This document shows positions 42,578-53,722 of a DNA stretch of 64,000 nucleotides, piece by piece. This stretch comes from Histoplasma ohiense (Eukaryota; Ascomycota; Eurotiomycetes; Onygenales; Ajellomycetaceae). Position numbers and translations under genes: made by a program. Location of the stretch: the NCBI GenBank assembly GCA_017607445.1, contig JAEVHH010000001.1:4030001-4094000 (forward strand), written 5' to 3'. Every line of letters begins with the position of its first letter. Within the stretch, counting starts at the first letter, position 1. The notes under the pieces are model-generated. The model had not been told where the DNA came from. It worked only from the letters and a program-made list of their open reading frames with translations, and ran no database searches.

Positions 42578-43464
42578 TGACTGATTTGATAAACACTATA
42601 TGGGACCAGGACTAAGATATTTGAGAATGGGACTGATGAAAAACATGGTCACACGGCCAGTCTACGATTCATTAGTAGAGTTCAATTCTGGATGGTTTCT
42701 GACACATTCAACAAAGCTGTCTGGCAGATGAATTGTAGACAGTAGTAATACTATGTTATTGTCTTTCCATCCAAGACAGAGAAGATCATTTTGAGGGATT
42801 ATACAGAGAGTATTTGAAGGAAATATGGGTGGATAATTCAAAGTTCTTCAGTTCTTGTAGAAGAGGAGGCAGATTGGCAGGACAGATGATTCCACATACT
42901 TCAATTCCTTGATTTCAAAGATAATAGAATAGAGCAACAGAGGTGAAGTAGTTGTCCATATAAATCAAGTAGTCAGCTACCTCTTTACTGTTACTCAACT
43001 CCATATGCTGCTCAGAGCTCTGCTGCTCGGGGTGCTGCGGCGGCTCGGGGTGCTGCGTGGAGCCCTGCTGCTCAGAGCTCTGCTCAGAGCTCTGCAAGAA
43101 TACTGGCAGCTGTTCAATCAATTCCACCACAAGAGATTCAGTCTTGGTTAATTCTGAAGTACAGAGCATTGTACTGTACATACTTATGCAGAGATTATCA
43201 TAAGACATGGAAAAGATTCAAAGATAGCTCTGTTCTTCTAGTTCAAAGATCTTATATCTCTGCTTGATTGATTTCCGAGACATCTTAACTGTGTAAATAT
43301 AATCAAATCATTTTTGTCTCATATGAAATCTTGATGAATGAACTGGCTTCTGAACATTAGTTTATTCCAATAATCTCCGATTGCTGAAGATCTACTCCGT
43401 ATGTACTTCCATATAGATAATCTGCCCAAGAAATACCTTGATTTCTGCAGAAGTACGGAGTAGT

Positions 43465-43479
43465 TGACTGCCAATTCCA
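43465..43479 (+). repeat. Left target-site duplication of the SINE-like element
   Basis: TGACTGCCAATTCCA, repeated exactly at 43867-43881. Confidence 0.9.
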
Positions 43480-43866
43480 CCGTGGTGGCCGAATGGGTAA
43501 TGCGGCCACCAGGTAGCACCTTGGCGTGGGGACCCAAGGCGTGTGGGTTTGAAACCCGCAGGGGACAACATTACATCCAGAGCCAACTTCTCAAATAATG
43601 GGATGTGAACTTGCCAAGTAGGTACCTTCGGGCGGACCTACTACCTGATTTAGCTTATTGTTTCTGGGCTGGAAACCTGTATTGCATGTACCAAATCCTG
43701 TCTTTCATTAATTTTCCTATGTTCTTGTTATTTGTTATAGTCTTGATGTTGTTCAACACTAAGCATTCCTCCGGTATAACCAACTCTTGCCTGTATTTAA
43801 CATCACACAAGGACTCGTCATAAGCGCTGCTTGCATACGAGTATAACGGAAGAAGAATAATAATAA
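43480..43866 (+). mobile_element. tRNA-derived SINE-like retroposon
   Basis: A 387-bp unit flanked by a perfect 15-bp direct repeat. The head is tRNA-like. An RNA polymerase III A box, TGGCCGAATGG (43486-43496), fits TRGYNNARNGG at every position. A B box, GGTTTGAAACC, starts at 43546, 60 bp further on, and lies in a good T-arm (5-bp stem GTGGG/CCCGC, 7-base loop). Between them is a CCTTGG...CCAAGG hairpin, like the long variable arm of Leu/Ser tRNAs. The body has no ORF of note. The 3' end is GAAGAAGAATAATAATAA, a simple-repeat tail typical of LINE-mobilised SINEs. It interrupts the piggyBac relic between its N-terminal and central blocks. The acceptor stem does not pair, so it is not a tRNA gene. 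Confidence 0.75.
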
Positions 43867-43881
43867 TGACTGCCAATTCCA
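43867..43881 (+). repeat. Right target-site duplication of the SINE-like element
   Basis: TGACTGCCAATTCCA, exact copy of 43465-43479, directly after the AAT-repeat tail. Confidence 0.9.
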
Positions 43882-44427
43882 TGAATTAATGACTGAATTC
43901 TTTGATATCTGTATCTCTGCATAGACATTGGTGGAACAGACAATATTCTGAATCAGAATATCACATTCTGAGATATAGAGAGAATAAGATGTATGGATTC
44001 CACAGATCAATCTCATTGAACAGATTGACAGCTGGGGGGCAATGAGGAGATTTCATAGATTTGAATCTAATACTCTCTAGAGATGGAATGTCTGCAAGAA
44101 GTTCACTGACAGATCACTTTCACTTTACACCTGTTTTTGTACTGTCTATTAAAAAAATCAGTCAATCTGATTAAAAGAAGCATTGAAGAATTGGAAATCA
44201 CCTGTAGAAGTCATATTTCTATCCCAGGCAGGGTGGCCAGGGTGGTTGCATCCACAGTGGATATAAGAAGGTTCCAAGGTTGCAGAGCGCGTAGAGCAGA
44301 AAATGTGAGATAGTGAAGCAGTACCAGCAAATCAGGTTACATAGAATTTAGTATGAGAAATTATTGGTTTGGTACTTAAGAGCTAACAGCTTAGTTGTTA
44401 CACTAATAGTATTGCGCTAATTGTATT

Positions 44428-44451
44428 CCTCGCGGCCAGACGAGGGGATAA
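44428..44451 (-). repeat. 24-bp terminal inverted repeat, right
   Basis: Reverse complement of the left repeat at 42554-42577; ends GGGGATAA on the plus strand. Confidence 0.85.
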
Positions 44452-45758
44452 TCTCACGCGTAGCCGCTGAGATCCGTTCGCTGCTGAAGGCGAGAAGCAT
44501 TAACAGACCTCATCATGGCTAGTATCTTGCTGGGGGTTGTTGATATCAGGCTGATTGGCGAGTGCAAATGGCCGGTGAGCAGAGAATCATGACGATAACT
44601 ATCCGTACTCGTAGATAATACTGACTCGTTTATCAATCCTCTGTCGCGTCAGAAGGCTTAGACTGAAAACCATAAAAAATCCGGGCTTCATCGATACCCG
44701 GCACTGTCGGGGAGAAATTTCTCCACCATACAAGGATCGGTAAATCCGTCCAATTCCGCCGTGTCCTTGGATGCCGGAACTCGAGCTTAACCCCATCCTT
44801 CTTTGGGCTTTTGCCCAATCAACCTGCATAAATTACCGAGGCATGGAGCTAAAGTTCCCCGTTCGTTTCTCGAAGAGGAAGGGTTGCTTAGTCAATACAC
44901 TGCATTATAGAGGTACAAAATATCTAGCACTTGAAGATGGGACACATAGCACCTACTTACTCCGTACAATAATACGATATCGCGGATGCTGGACGCTGAA
45001 CATACTGAGGGGTGAGCTGACAGGTATCATGAAATTCTCTACAGATCTGTACAGAGTACTCCAGATAACGTTAGGCTCTTTGAGGATTCCAGCATCTGAA
45101 ATATCTGTGATCATTACAATAACGTGCCAAATCACTGAGTGTACCAACAAAGAGGCATCTCCATATAAATTGCAGGCTTCTATTACAATGAATAGTTACC
45201 AAAAATGAACTCCTAACCCATCAGCTAAAATAGAAGATCACACACTAGAGCAGCTGACAAGCTTTCAGGAGCCTGCAGCCCAGGCACAGTTCAGCCCCCT
45301 TGAAGATCTATACATCAGAGGCCCAAAGGTGCATGAGACGGGGATATATCATTCTTCTGTATGGAATGATGTTGTATCCACTATTCCTGTAAAAATTTAG
45401 TGACTCTTGGCTGTGTGTAATTATGCAGGAACTGTTTGTAATAACTAATTCAATCCTTGTTTCACCAAATAAATTAAGGCATTCAACATCCGCATGCTGT
45501 GCTGCTAATGAGCGACGAACTGGACGGCCGGCGAAGATGCTAAATTTCGTAATTTGGAGAAATGTGTCGGATGATGGAGACACTGCAGAAAAAGTCTCCG
45601 GAGCTGATTAATTACCTGCAAATAAAAAAGGAAAGGTTCACCTACTTCTACTTCGCTGCGGCTTTCTTTTCTTTTATTTCTCAAAAATCCGGATAAAATC
45701 CACGGCTTGTCGCACCTCTCATTTGGCCAGCTCACCACAAAACAACAATTCTTCGTAT
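44452..45758. other. AT-rich region without supported genes
   Basis: Frames such as 44771-45208 (+) and 45308-45583 (-) are open but match no family I know, and they are likely decayed or chance sequence. One TACTCCGTAC motif lies at 44958-44967. Confidence 0.4.
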
Positions 45759-46421
45759 ATGTTGAAAGGCACAATGAACCAGCCCACCAAGCACTTCAGC
45801 GTCGGGCCCCTGTTGCTCAGCTTGCTGGCAATCCTGGCTCTCCTGACGTCTCCCGTTATAGCAGCAGCCCCAAAGCCGTCAATCGATTCTTCGGGCTGTG
45901 GCGGCTGTAAACCCCAAGTTCCCATCACGCATTACACTGCGCAGCAGGTCGTCAAGCAGCTCGGCCTCATCCCCAATGTCGAAAAAGGTTACTATGTCGA
46001 AAGCTTCCGGGATCCGGTCTCCGTCAACAACCGTTCTGCCAGCACTGCCATATACTACCTCCTCGAGGGATCTGCCGGTCCATCCCACTGGCACCGTATC
46101 GACGTTCCGGAGGTCTGGCATTATTATGCAGGCGCATCCTTAAAGATGTCTCTGTCGCACAACGATGGCAAGCCGGTGAAGGAAGTGGTGCTCGGGCCGA
46201 ACATTTTCAACTGTGAGAGGCCGCAAGTGGTGGTGGGCAAGTGGGAGTGGCAGAGTGCACAGAGCTTGGGAGACTGGACACTTGTGGGGACAACTGGTAA
46301 GGAAATACCCTCTCGTTCTTGATGGCAAGTGTTCTGTCTGACATAACCTCCAGTCGCTCCAGGATTTGATCCGAAGGGCTTCGAGATGCCGGCGGAGGGT
46401 TGGCAGCCCAAGGGGGCGTGA
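45759..46421 (+). CDS. Secreted DUF985 (cupin_5) protein
   Basis: Model join(45759..46296, 46354..46421), 201 aa; the phase-1 intron of 57 bp (GTAAGG...CCTCCAG) restores the family C-terminus TTVAPGFDPKGFEMP. The cupin fold of DUF985 is evident: GLIPNVEKGYYVESFRD, STAIYYLLEGSAGPSHWHRID, EVWHYYAGASLKMSL and GKWEWQSAQSLGDWTLVG, with the His residues of HWHR and WHYY in the usual metal/ligand positions. An N-terminal hydrophobic stretch, VGPLLLSLLAILALLTSPVIAA, looks like a cleavable signal peptide, unlike most DUF985 members. A CGGC pair follows. The real start is the ATG at 45759; the open frame upstream of it (from a TTG at 45723) has no ATG. Biochemical role unknown. Confidence 0.88.
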
Positions 46422-48775
46422 GACGCTGCGTCGTTGCCCCGTGTGGTCTCTGTTGGGAACTAGGTACGAGTGCGCATGGCACTGCCATCAATCACTCTAG
46501 AGCCGCCAAATGTACAGTACATGTATATATTTGCATATCAGAAATGTGTTTAATCTCATCTGGAAGATGGTAATAATATTGGCGTTGGTTATTAGGCAAG
46601 ATCATTCACTGACCTTCTATGAAACAATGAATTTTGGTAATAGAATCAAGTCCCACTAACCAATTACATATATACTTTTGCGTTTTGATCCCCAAGCGTC
46701 GGTTGAGGTAACTTGTATAGGAAACAGTGATGCGGTGATGGATTTGATTTGTGTGCATCCCTGATCCAGTTGCAGGGGAAGAAGAACCGTTAGGATAAGG
46801 ATATATGTCTCCCGTATTTTGAATAAGGAGATACCTTCCAAGGGGCATTCGGAGGTCATGGAAATGAAGGCTAAAGCGACCAAGCATGAACATTTCATGG
46901 CCTCGTCGCGCGGCGGAGAATGAAGTTGAAGTTATGATATCTGCGCCAGCAGTCAGCTACTTGATGCCAATGGTCGGTCAAGGGCGCTATATAGCTTCCT
47001 AATGAACTGCGCAAAGCAGTTTATTTGCTTTCCTTTCTCCGTAAGAATTCCATGTAAACACACTATCTGTGGCAGATAGAAATACTTCCTTAATATTTTT
47101 GTTGTGTAGCCCAGAATATAAATATCCGTGCATGAGAGGAGAGCATCTCTCTGACTGGTATTTTTGAATCCAGCTGCTGGTGGCCTCCTCTCCAGGCTCA
47201 GAGCATTAGGCTTCAATTCCCATATCTCGTGAGAAACTGGTTTCATGCCATAGCTGGCCTGGGTTATGTCCTCGGCTACCAGGAGCTATGAGTTTTTGCC
47301 ATCAGTCCGGCTGGGATAGCTCAAATTTATTATAGTAGGTAGAAATGCAAAAATTATAGGAAGAGTAAGGGACCCCCCACAAAAAAAAAAGAAAAAAAAT
47401 GACGAGGAGAAAAGGGAAGTAATCAAAGTGATTAAGGAAATAAATAACCTTTTGCATGAAATCTTGAGGGAAAGGATAAACTTTGGGACTCAGCGCCATC
47501 AAGCTAAGAAGGAAAAATGAGACAAGAGAACCACTTGAAAACCTCGTATCTTCTCAGAAACGATGAATATCTTACGAAAAAAAACAGTTCTGCTAGTTAA
47601 GTTAGATTAGGGATGGTTGGTTTCGGACAACGGTATCTACAGTCTCGTGTGAGGACGAGTTATCAAAATACCACTTCCTCTTCCCTTTTGTTTCCCTCAT
47701 ACTCCGCTCATGCTAGAATTATTGTCCCTCGGTTTCCTTCCACTCTATGCCCCCCTTGGACACAGATTCGATATCTTAAGACAGGACGGAGCAGACATAT
47801 TCGGCTGTTGTGAGTCTTGTATGTATGTCATGTTTGAGGGTTACACATGATGGATGGGGAGAAAATGGAAACTGGGTGAAATTAAGAAGAAATCTCTGGG
47901 TTTCCCCCCTTCTATGCCCCTCGATATATTATTTCTAGAAAAGAAAATCCCCACGCCGCATACCCATGCCGTACGAGGCGGGACAGATAAATCAAGGAGA
48001 GTGAAGTAAGAAAAGGAAGAGGGGGCGGGGAAGGGAAGGAAAAAGAAAAAATTACTCAAGTCATTTAACAAGGACCCAACTTTGGGAAACATAGTTAATA
48101 GACGAAATGCACTTGTGAGAAATAACTCTTTACCAAGCCTAATAAACAGAGATGGTAGGTAAGGAAAGGGAAAGGAAGTTTGAAATGGAACGAGATAGAC
48201 AATTACAAGAGAAACAGCAAATAGATTTCTTCATGATCGAAAGGAAAGGAAAACGAAAACGAAAAAAAAACCATATCTGGAGAATAGGGGGACAAGTGGC
48301 GAGCAGCGTTTTTGAAAAACGTAGTGGGTAGACGAGGAAGAAACACCTTCAAGCTAGCTAGCCAAAATAAAAAGAAAGTAAAAAGAAAACCCATGAGAAA
48401 AAACTCGGCCAAGCTGATAGATGATTTCTTTTGGTTTCATCAGAAAGAAAGAAGCGCCAGAGACAAACGAGGTAGACACATATCCCGGTTCATACAGATT
48501 CGTTGGTGAAAAGCAATGTGGACAAGATAAGAGGTGATCAAGGAAGGAAAGAAGGCGAACAATGGAATACCCGAACCTGTAGAGCAATGGTACATAGCGC
48601 GCCGGATTAAGATAAGCTGGGCTGGGCTGGACCCCGGGTGTTTAGCTGGAGGCTTGAAAAGGGGGAAAGCTACGTTGCATCATGTATAAGGTGTATGAGG
48701 TTCGTGATTTTGTGTGTTTCAAACGCCTTTTCGTATCTAATGCCATAGAGTAGGTTAAAGAAAATGGACATTTTT
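46422..48775. other. Intergenic region, no gene seen
   Basis: 2.35 kb between the DUF985 gene and the 3' end of eIF4B. Many short A/G-rich frames; none has domain resemblance or splice support. It probably includes the eIF4B 3' UTR. Confidence 0.5.
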
Positions 48776-50936
48776 TTACCCGCGGATCTGGTTTCCGCGT
48801 CGGTTGTTGCGCTGCTTGCTGCTCACGGTGCTCCAGCCCTCCTCCTCGGGCTCCGCAGGGACAGGGGAAGCTGCAGGATCCGAAGCGGCAGCTTTCGGTT
48901 GCTGGGCTTTTGCCTGACCCTGAGGTCCCCTAGGTGGTGCATGGCCGTGCGAAGGGCCGCGAGACCTGGGAGCACCATTTCGCCAGTTCCCATTCGTTTT
49001 GCTAGGTAGTTGCTGACGAGCCTGCTCCCTTGGTTGCTCCTTGGGGGGCTCAGATTTCTCACCCGAAGTTCCTGCTTCTGTGGATCCCTCAGCCGCCGGA
49101 GTTTCTTCCGTATTTCCAGACCTACGAAGAATCTCAATATTCTTTCCGGCCTGTGGGGCGCCAGCATCATCCTCTTTAGAGCCATTTGCGATGGTAGCAT
49201 TGAGATTTTCAGTCTTAGAAGCCTCCTGCTCTTTTGCCTGCTGCTCTTGTTCCTTGGCAGCTTTTTGTTTCTCAGCCTTCTCAGCCTTCTCAGCCTTTGC
49301 CTTTTCCTCTGCTTCTCTTTTTTGTCGCAGTGCTAGTTGACGTTTCTCCTCGACCTCTCGCTCCCTGGCGGAAGTATCAATGGGTCTTGCTCCACCGAAA
49401 GGACTCGACTTGGAGTCACCAGGGGTAGTTGGGGATGCGGGTTCAGCTTCCACTGTTCTCTTTTGTAGATTGAGCTTGGGTCGCTGTGCAGGTGCGGGTT
49501 GCGCTGCCGCTGGAGCAATTTCAGGAGCGGAAGGGGTTTGTTTGGGAGGGGGGGCATCTGGTCGCATCCTTGCCCTCCATTGATTATCCAGTTCAGGGGC
49601 GGTTGGTGCCCTTTCCACCGGTCGTTCGTGGAAATCACGGCGGGGTGGTCTCGAGCCATCTTGGGAACGAGCCTCTCCCCAAGCGGGGGATGCTCTGCGA
49701 AACTGTGGTCCATCCTTGCTCCTCGGGCGGCCACCTTCTCTAGCAAGGGATGCGGTGGGAAGAGATGGAGAGAGGGGTCCCTTGCGTTCCCAATTTCCAT
49801 AATCTCGAACTTTACCGTCTGCAGGCTCAAATGGACGTCTTCCAGGGCGGTCTCCCCCAGCATCACTCATGGAATCCTGGCCTCTCGGTCCGAAACCCGC
49901 ACGATCAGAAACTCGGCGTTGCGAAGGCGCATCTGGGAGGGGTCCTTTGCGGGACCAATCGCTGTAGTCTCTCGTATCCTGTCTCTCCTTGGCTGATTGA
50001 TTGTTAGTAAAGTCTGGTTGTATCACGAGGTAGGTGGTACTAGACATACGAGGTTCCGCGACGCTAACTCTGATATTCCTTCCCTGGAGGAAAGTTCCTT
50101 GAAACGAGAGGGCCTTCTTCAAGCCCTCAAGAGTAGCGAATTCCACATAACCGAAGCCCTTCGGAGCTCTAGTCATTTTATCCTCCACAATTCGCACGTT
50201 CGTCACTTCGCAGTCCGCAAAGAGGTCCGAAATGTCGGCTTGCGTTGCCTCAAAGGACAGATTCCCAATGTGGGCGGTATATGGAGGTTGAGTGGGCAGG
50301 GGAAGCTCCTCCCTCACAGAGTACCCACGATGATCACGTTCTTTGACGTACAAACGTATTAGTTGCCAGGATCTCAAAAATGGGACACCTTGAGCCAATT
50401 TATCTACATACCATTACCTCCTGTATCGTTGCCATATCCACCTACCGCACGTCGTTCGCCGCCATAACTAGAACGAGGTTCCGGGACTGCCGGCTCTTAG
50501 CTACACATTCTCACTAATGTGGCCTTTTCCAAAGGCTGTCATCCAAAATAAAGGGCTAGGTAGGGGATATTATTGGTTTTTTTTTTTTTTTTTTTTTTTT
50601 TCATACCTGCTAAATGGGAAGATGAAATCAGCATCTACCAGTCAACGAAACAATTGAACTAAACATCGCGACTTACCAGGTAGAGGGAATTGATCCATCT
50701 CATCGGCCCAAGATCCAAAATCTGCTCTACGGTTAGTATTCCGTAAGCCAGAAATTACTAGGATGTAGAGGCCACATACTCTCATCGGCCAAGAAGGTCC
50801 CAACGGACATCTTCTGCGCTTTGGGTTTTGCGGGAGCTGCCAGCGAACGAATTAGCCATTATTGCAAGACTTATTGATGCCATCCACTATCAGTATTATA
50901 ATGGCGATAACTGCCGTCAGAGGGATACCAACCCAT
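48776..50936 (-). CDS. TIF3: Translation initiation factor eIF4B
   Basis: Model complement(join(48776..50340, 50412..50495, 50677..50721, 50780..50836, 50933..50936)), 584 aa. The assembled N-terminus MAPAKPKAQKMSVGTFLADE, then FGSWADEMDQFPLPG, matches fungal eIF4B. One RRM at roughly 85-160 has RNP2 HIGNLSF and RNP1 KGFGYVEF. It is followed by repeats of the type RDYxxWxRKGPL (two clear copies) and an Arg/Gly/Glu-rich tail with a KAEKAEKAEKQKAAKEQ helix. eIF4B stimulates the eIF4A helicase and mRNA loading on the 40S subunit. The first coding exon is only ATGG and uses an atypical donor, GTTGGT. The intron at 50496-50676 contains a T25 tract and ends with an AAG acceptor. Those two junctions are the least certain. 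Confidence 0.88.
50577..50601. repeat. T25 homopolymer in an eIF4B intron
   Basis: Uninterrupted T run on the plus strand (A run in the transcript) within the third eIF4B intron. Confidence 0.85.
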
Positions 50937-52685
50937 GATGGCGATTTGGGTTAACGAAACGCGCAAAGATATGTGCGCGTCTCTCTGGAGGGCGGAAAAA
51001 GCTGAAAGATCGGAGAATCTTTCAGCGATGAGGAAGAGAATCCGATGGAGAATCACTGAGGCAATGATTAGATCCGGATAAGGTGGTGTTGTCTGGTCGA
51101 AATGCGGCCTCGTCGTGTGAAGACAGAGGGGAAAATTGGACTGGATCTTTTGGAAGGATAAATTTTAGTGACGACGCTAAGGAAAAAAGTCAGCCTCAGT
51201 GCGTTAAGCGGGAGAGCCGAGCTATGCAAACTTCATTCCAACACAAGCAACTCTTGTTGGATGCAACAAAATTTGCGTTTCGTATTCATCTCAGTGCCAT
51301 GACTTTTATCATGGCTGGCTGGGTGTAATCATTAATTTGATGCTTAATTGAGTATTTGCCGCTTTGAAGGAAAGCGAACCTAGGTCGTTCAAACTGGTGA
51401 ACTTGAAATTCTCGGAATAAACCTATAAAAGTCAACATCCGACAGGAAATCCCCCAGAAGCCGATATAAAATACGGGTTTCAGTGTTCCGTGTGCTATGC
51501 TCATGCGTTGCAATGTCTGTCTATGCCCTGTCTAACAACCTTTTCCATTTCCTGCAGATTTTATCGAACGCTCGATCTGGAACACAAATGCTTCTCTATC
51601 CCAGCGCGATTCCGCTAAATATATGGGCCACATTCCCATTGCACCAGTAGGAGACAGCTTCCGCCCCCTAAATTTGATGGAATCGTTTATTCTCAACGTA
51701 TATATATGAAGAAATGGGAGTTGATATGAAACGGAAATATGCCGCCTAGAAGTCCAACTGGACTGGTGGCGCCTACATTTGACTTCATACAATGTAACGG
51801 CGCATGGGAAATTTAAACTGCTGCTTGCTGGCAGTGGGGAAATCGAATGGAAATTATATCCGGAGACAGCCACTGGCAAATTGGCCTGGCATTGACCGAG
51901 GCTCGTTGTACACTCTCGCTCCGCCATATTCCTGTATCTTCCAACGCCGCGAAGATAAAACTGTATGGCTGGACAAGCCATAATACACCATCACAATCGG
52001 CCTTTTTCCGGAGACAAGACGGATCACAAAGTGTCCAATGCTATTTTCGCTGGTAATTTGGGTTTGTCCGGAGACCAAATGCCCTGGATGCGTATGTGCA
52101 CAAGAGAGTGCCTTTTTCTCTTCCGTGAGAACGGATACTTATGCCTTGGACCAATGTAGACAACCTACTCCGGGAATGTGGCCTGGACTCTTGTCGTCTG
52201 CGGGGTAACACATTTATTTGGTCGGGTTCGTGATATGGTTTTGGTAGTTCAATTCTTTGAAGGCAGTGATCTATGCATACTAGTTACCCACGGATGTATC
52301 GTTCATTATACCCAAAATATATGATTTACTACGTCCTAAAAATATTATACTATTTGATAATGAATAGAGATGATAATTGAAAACATGCAGGTTCATACGT
52401 TCCTCTATTTAACAGTAACAATTTTTATCCCTCTTGGGGAAAATAAAGACAAAAAAGTGAAAAAAATTTCCTTAGGCTATCCAGCCAGGTGATTTGGTCA
52501 AGATTCAATCAGGTGTTTAATCACGTGATTATTTTCCTTTATCAAAAACTCCATTCGCCTGAGGACGACTTCTCTCACACGTCCCAAAGCAAAAAGGGCC
52601 AGCATCATTATTTGATCTCATGCTCTGTCAAACATACGCCACATACGGCTGATACGGCTGACTTCGGGGAGTCGAAGTTGAGAGG
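50937..52685. other. Divergent upstream region of eIF4B and the Tim17-like gene
   Basis: 1.75 kb between the two divergent start codons. Short frames lack resemblance to known families. It should carry both promoters; no specific element stands out. Confidence 0.45.
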
Positions 52686-53722
52686 ATGAGTGGGATGGGT
52701 GGGAACATCCACCGTGATCAGAGTGATCAGGCACAGAATGTGTGGACAGTCATGCCCGCTCTGAAAGTTGGGGCATTCAGTGGTTGGTGAAACAATTTTT
52801 CCTTTTTGTCTTTTTCAATGTTGTTGTGTCATTGTTTCTATACTTTTTTTTCGGTTGTTTTTCAATATGGCGAAAAGGAAGCGGTGTTTTTATTGCATGC
52901 TTTGCCCTGTCTCCCAACCCCATCCCATATATATTTGATTTATGATTTTATTACTCTTCTCGACGAATTTCGCATGTCCGCATGTTCGCTTTGCTATTTC
53001 TAAATTCCAATCTTACATATGCAGGTGTCTCTGGCCTCATATTTGGTGGGATTACGGGCGTCTTACGCTCACCGAACCCGGCAATCCATTCAATCGCAGC
53101 TGGTATCCATTGGTTTGCCTTTGGAACCTCATCATGGTGTAAGGGACTTTATTTTCACCTTCATTTAAAATCGTTCTATAACTCAGGGTATCGAAATTTG
53201 TGTAGGGCTTAGGAGTAATATCCTCAGAGTTCAATTTAACGACAAACCAACAGCAGGGCAACGCGCGTTTGCAAGCTCAGTTTCTAGCGGGTTATCAGGA
53301 GGAGCAATTGCGTTTTCTATCCGTAAGTTAGGGTCGTCAACACGAAAAAAAAAATAAAAAAAGAAAAGAAAAGAAAAGAAAAAATAATTGAGGGGCCTGC
53401 GTTTTACCTCTGACGATGTGATATATATATAGACCGACGATTTATACCTGGAGCGGTGATATTTGGAATAGCAGGCTTCCTCGGACAGAAGTCATATGAT
53501 ATCATTGATAGATGGCAGTTATCAAGGGATCGAACTGCACCTCAGAAACCCTTGGTCCAGCGTATGTTGGAGTCCAAATGGATGCTCTTGAGACCGTTAC
53601 CGGATGAGGAGTATATAGAGATGCTGAACGAGAAACTGCTGGCTGTTGATGCAGAGATTGCGGTTATTGATGACAGGATCGCCGCATTGAGGACTCAGGA
53701 GGCTGGATGCATCGTGAGATGA
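52686..53722 (+). CDS. Tim17/Tim22/Tim23-family-like membrane protein
   Basis: Model join(52686..52782, 53025..53138, 53206..53322, 53433..53722), 205 aa. The joined exons give MSGMGGNIHRDQSD..., then PALKVGAFSGVSGLIFGG running into GGITGVLRSPNPAIHSIA. RAFASSVSSGLSGGAIAFSI and RFIPGAVIFGIAGFLGQKSY follow. Several Gly-rich hydrophobic helices with small-residue motifs are typical of the Tim17/22/23 fold, whose members act in mitochondrial inner-membrane import or related membrane roles. A helical charged tail follows (PDEEYIEMLNEKLLAVDAE...). Each exon is short and most would be missed by an ORF scan. The first donor is again GTTGGT, as in eIF4B exon 1. Which Tim-like subfamily it belongs to, and whether it is mitochondrial, I cannot tell. 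Confidence 0.65.

Larger units (their letters stand above)
42554..44451 (-). mobile_element. piggyBac-type transposon relic, split by a SINE-like element
   Basis: Minus-strand pieces of a piggyBac transposase (DDE_Tnp_1_7) lie in order across many frames. They are VNLFNEIDLWNPYILFSLYL (about 44060-43990), TSAEIKVFLGQIIYMEVH (about 43455-43400), AIGDYWNKL, YKIFELEEQSYL, LTKTESLVVELIEQLP, YLIYMDNYFTSVALFYYL (about 42970-42915), GIEVCGIICPA, and WKDNNIVLLLSTIHLPD (about 42780-42725). The MDNYFTS block contains the second catalytic Asp. The interval is bounded by 24-bp perfect inverted repeats (42554-42577 and 44428-44451, starting TTATCCCCTCGTCTGG). These repeats may be its termini. The C-terminal GGVD region is missing and stops are frequent. 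A short SSEQ/PEPPQHPEQ low-complexity insert interrupts the frame near 43020-43090. Confidence 0.7.

Noticed and set aside
43393..43462. Mini inverted-repeat element (TACTCCGTA ... TACGGAGTA) near the SINE
   Set aside because: Both arms fall inside readable piggyBac coding blocks (STTP-TSAEIKVFLG and MEVHTE), so they are part of the relic rather than a separate insertion.
43480..43575. Functional Leu/Ser tRNA gene
   Set aside because: A and B boxes and a T-arm are present, but the acceptor arms do not pair, the D loop is too long, and the unit continues into a retroposon body and tail.
44771..45208. 145-aa plus-strand ORF in the AT-rich island
   Set aside because: No family resemblance, no splice context, and it lies among decayed repeats; chance or relic sequence is more likely.
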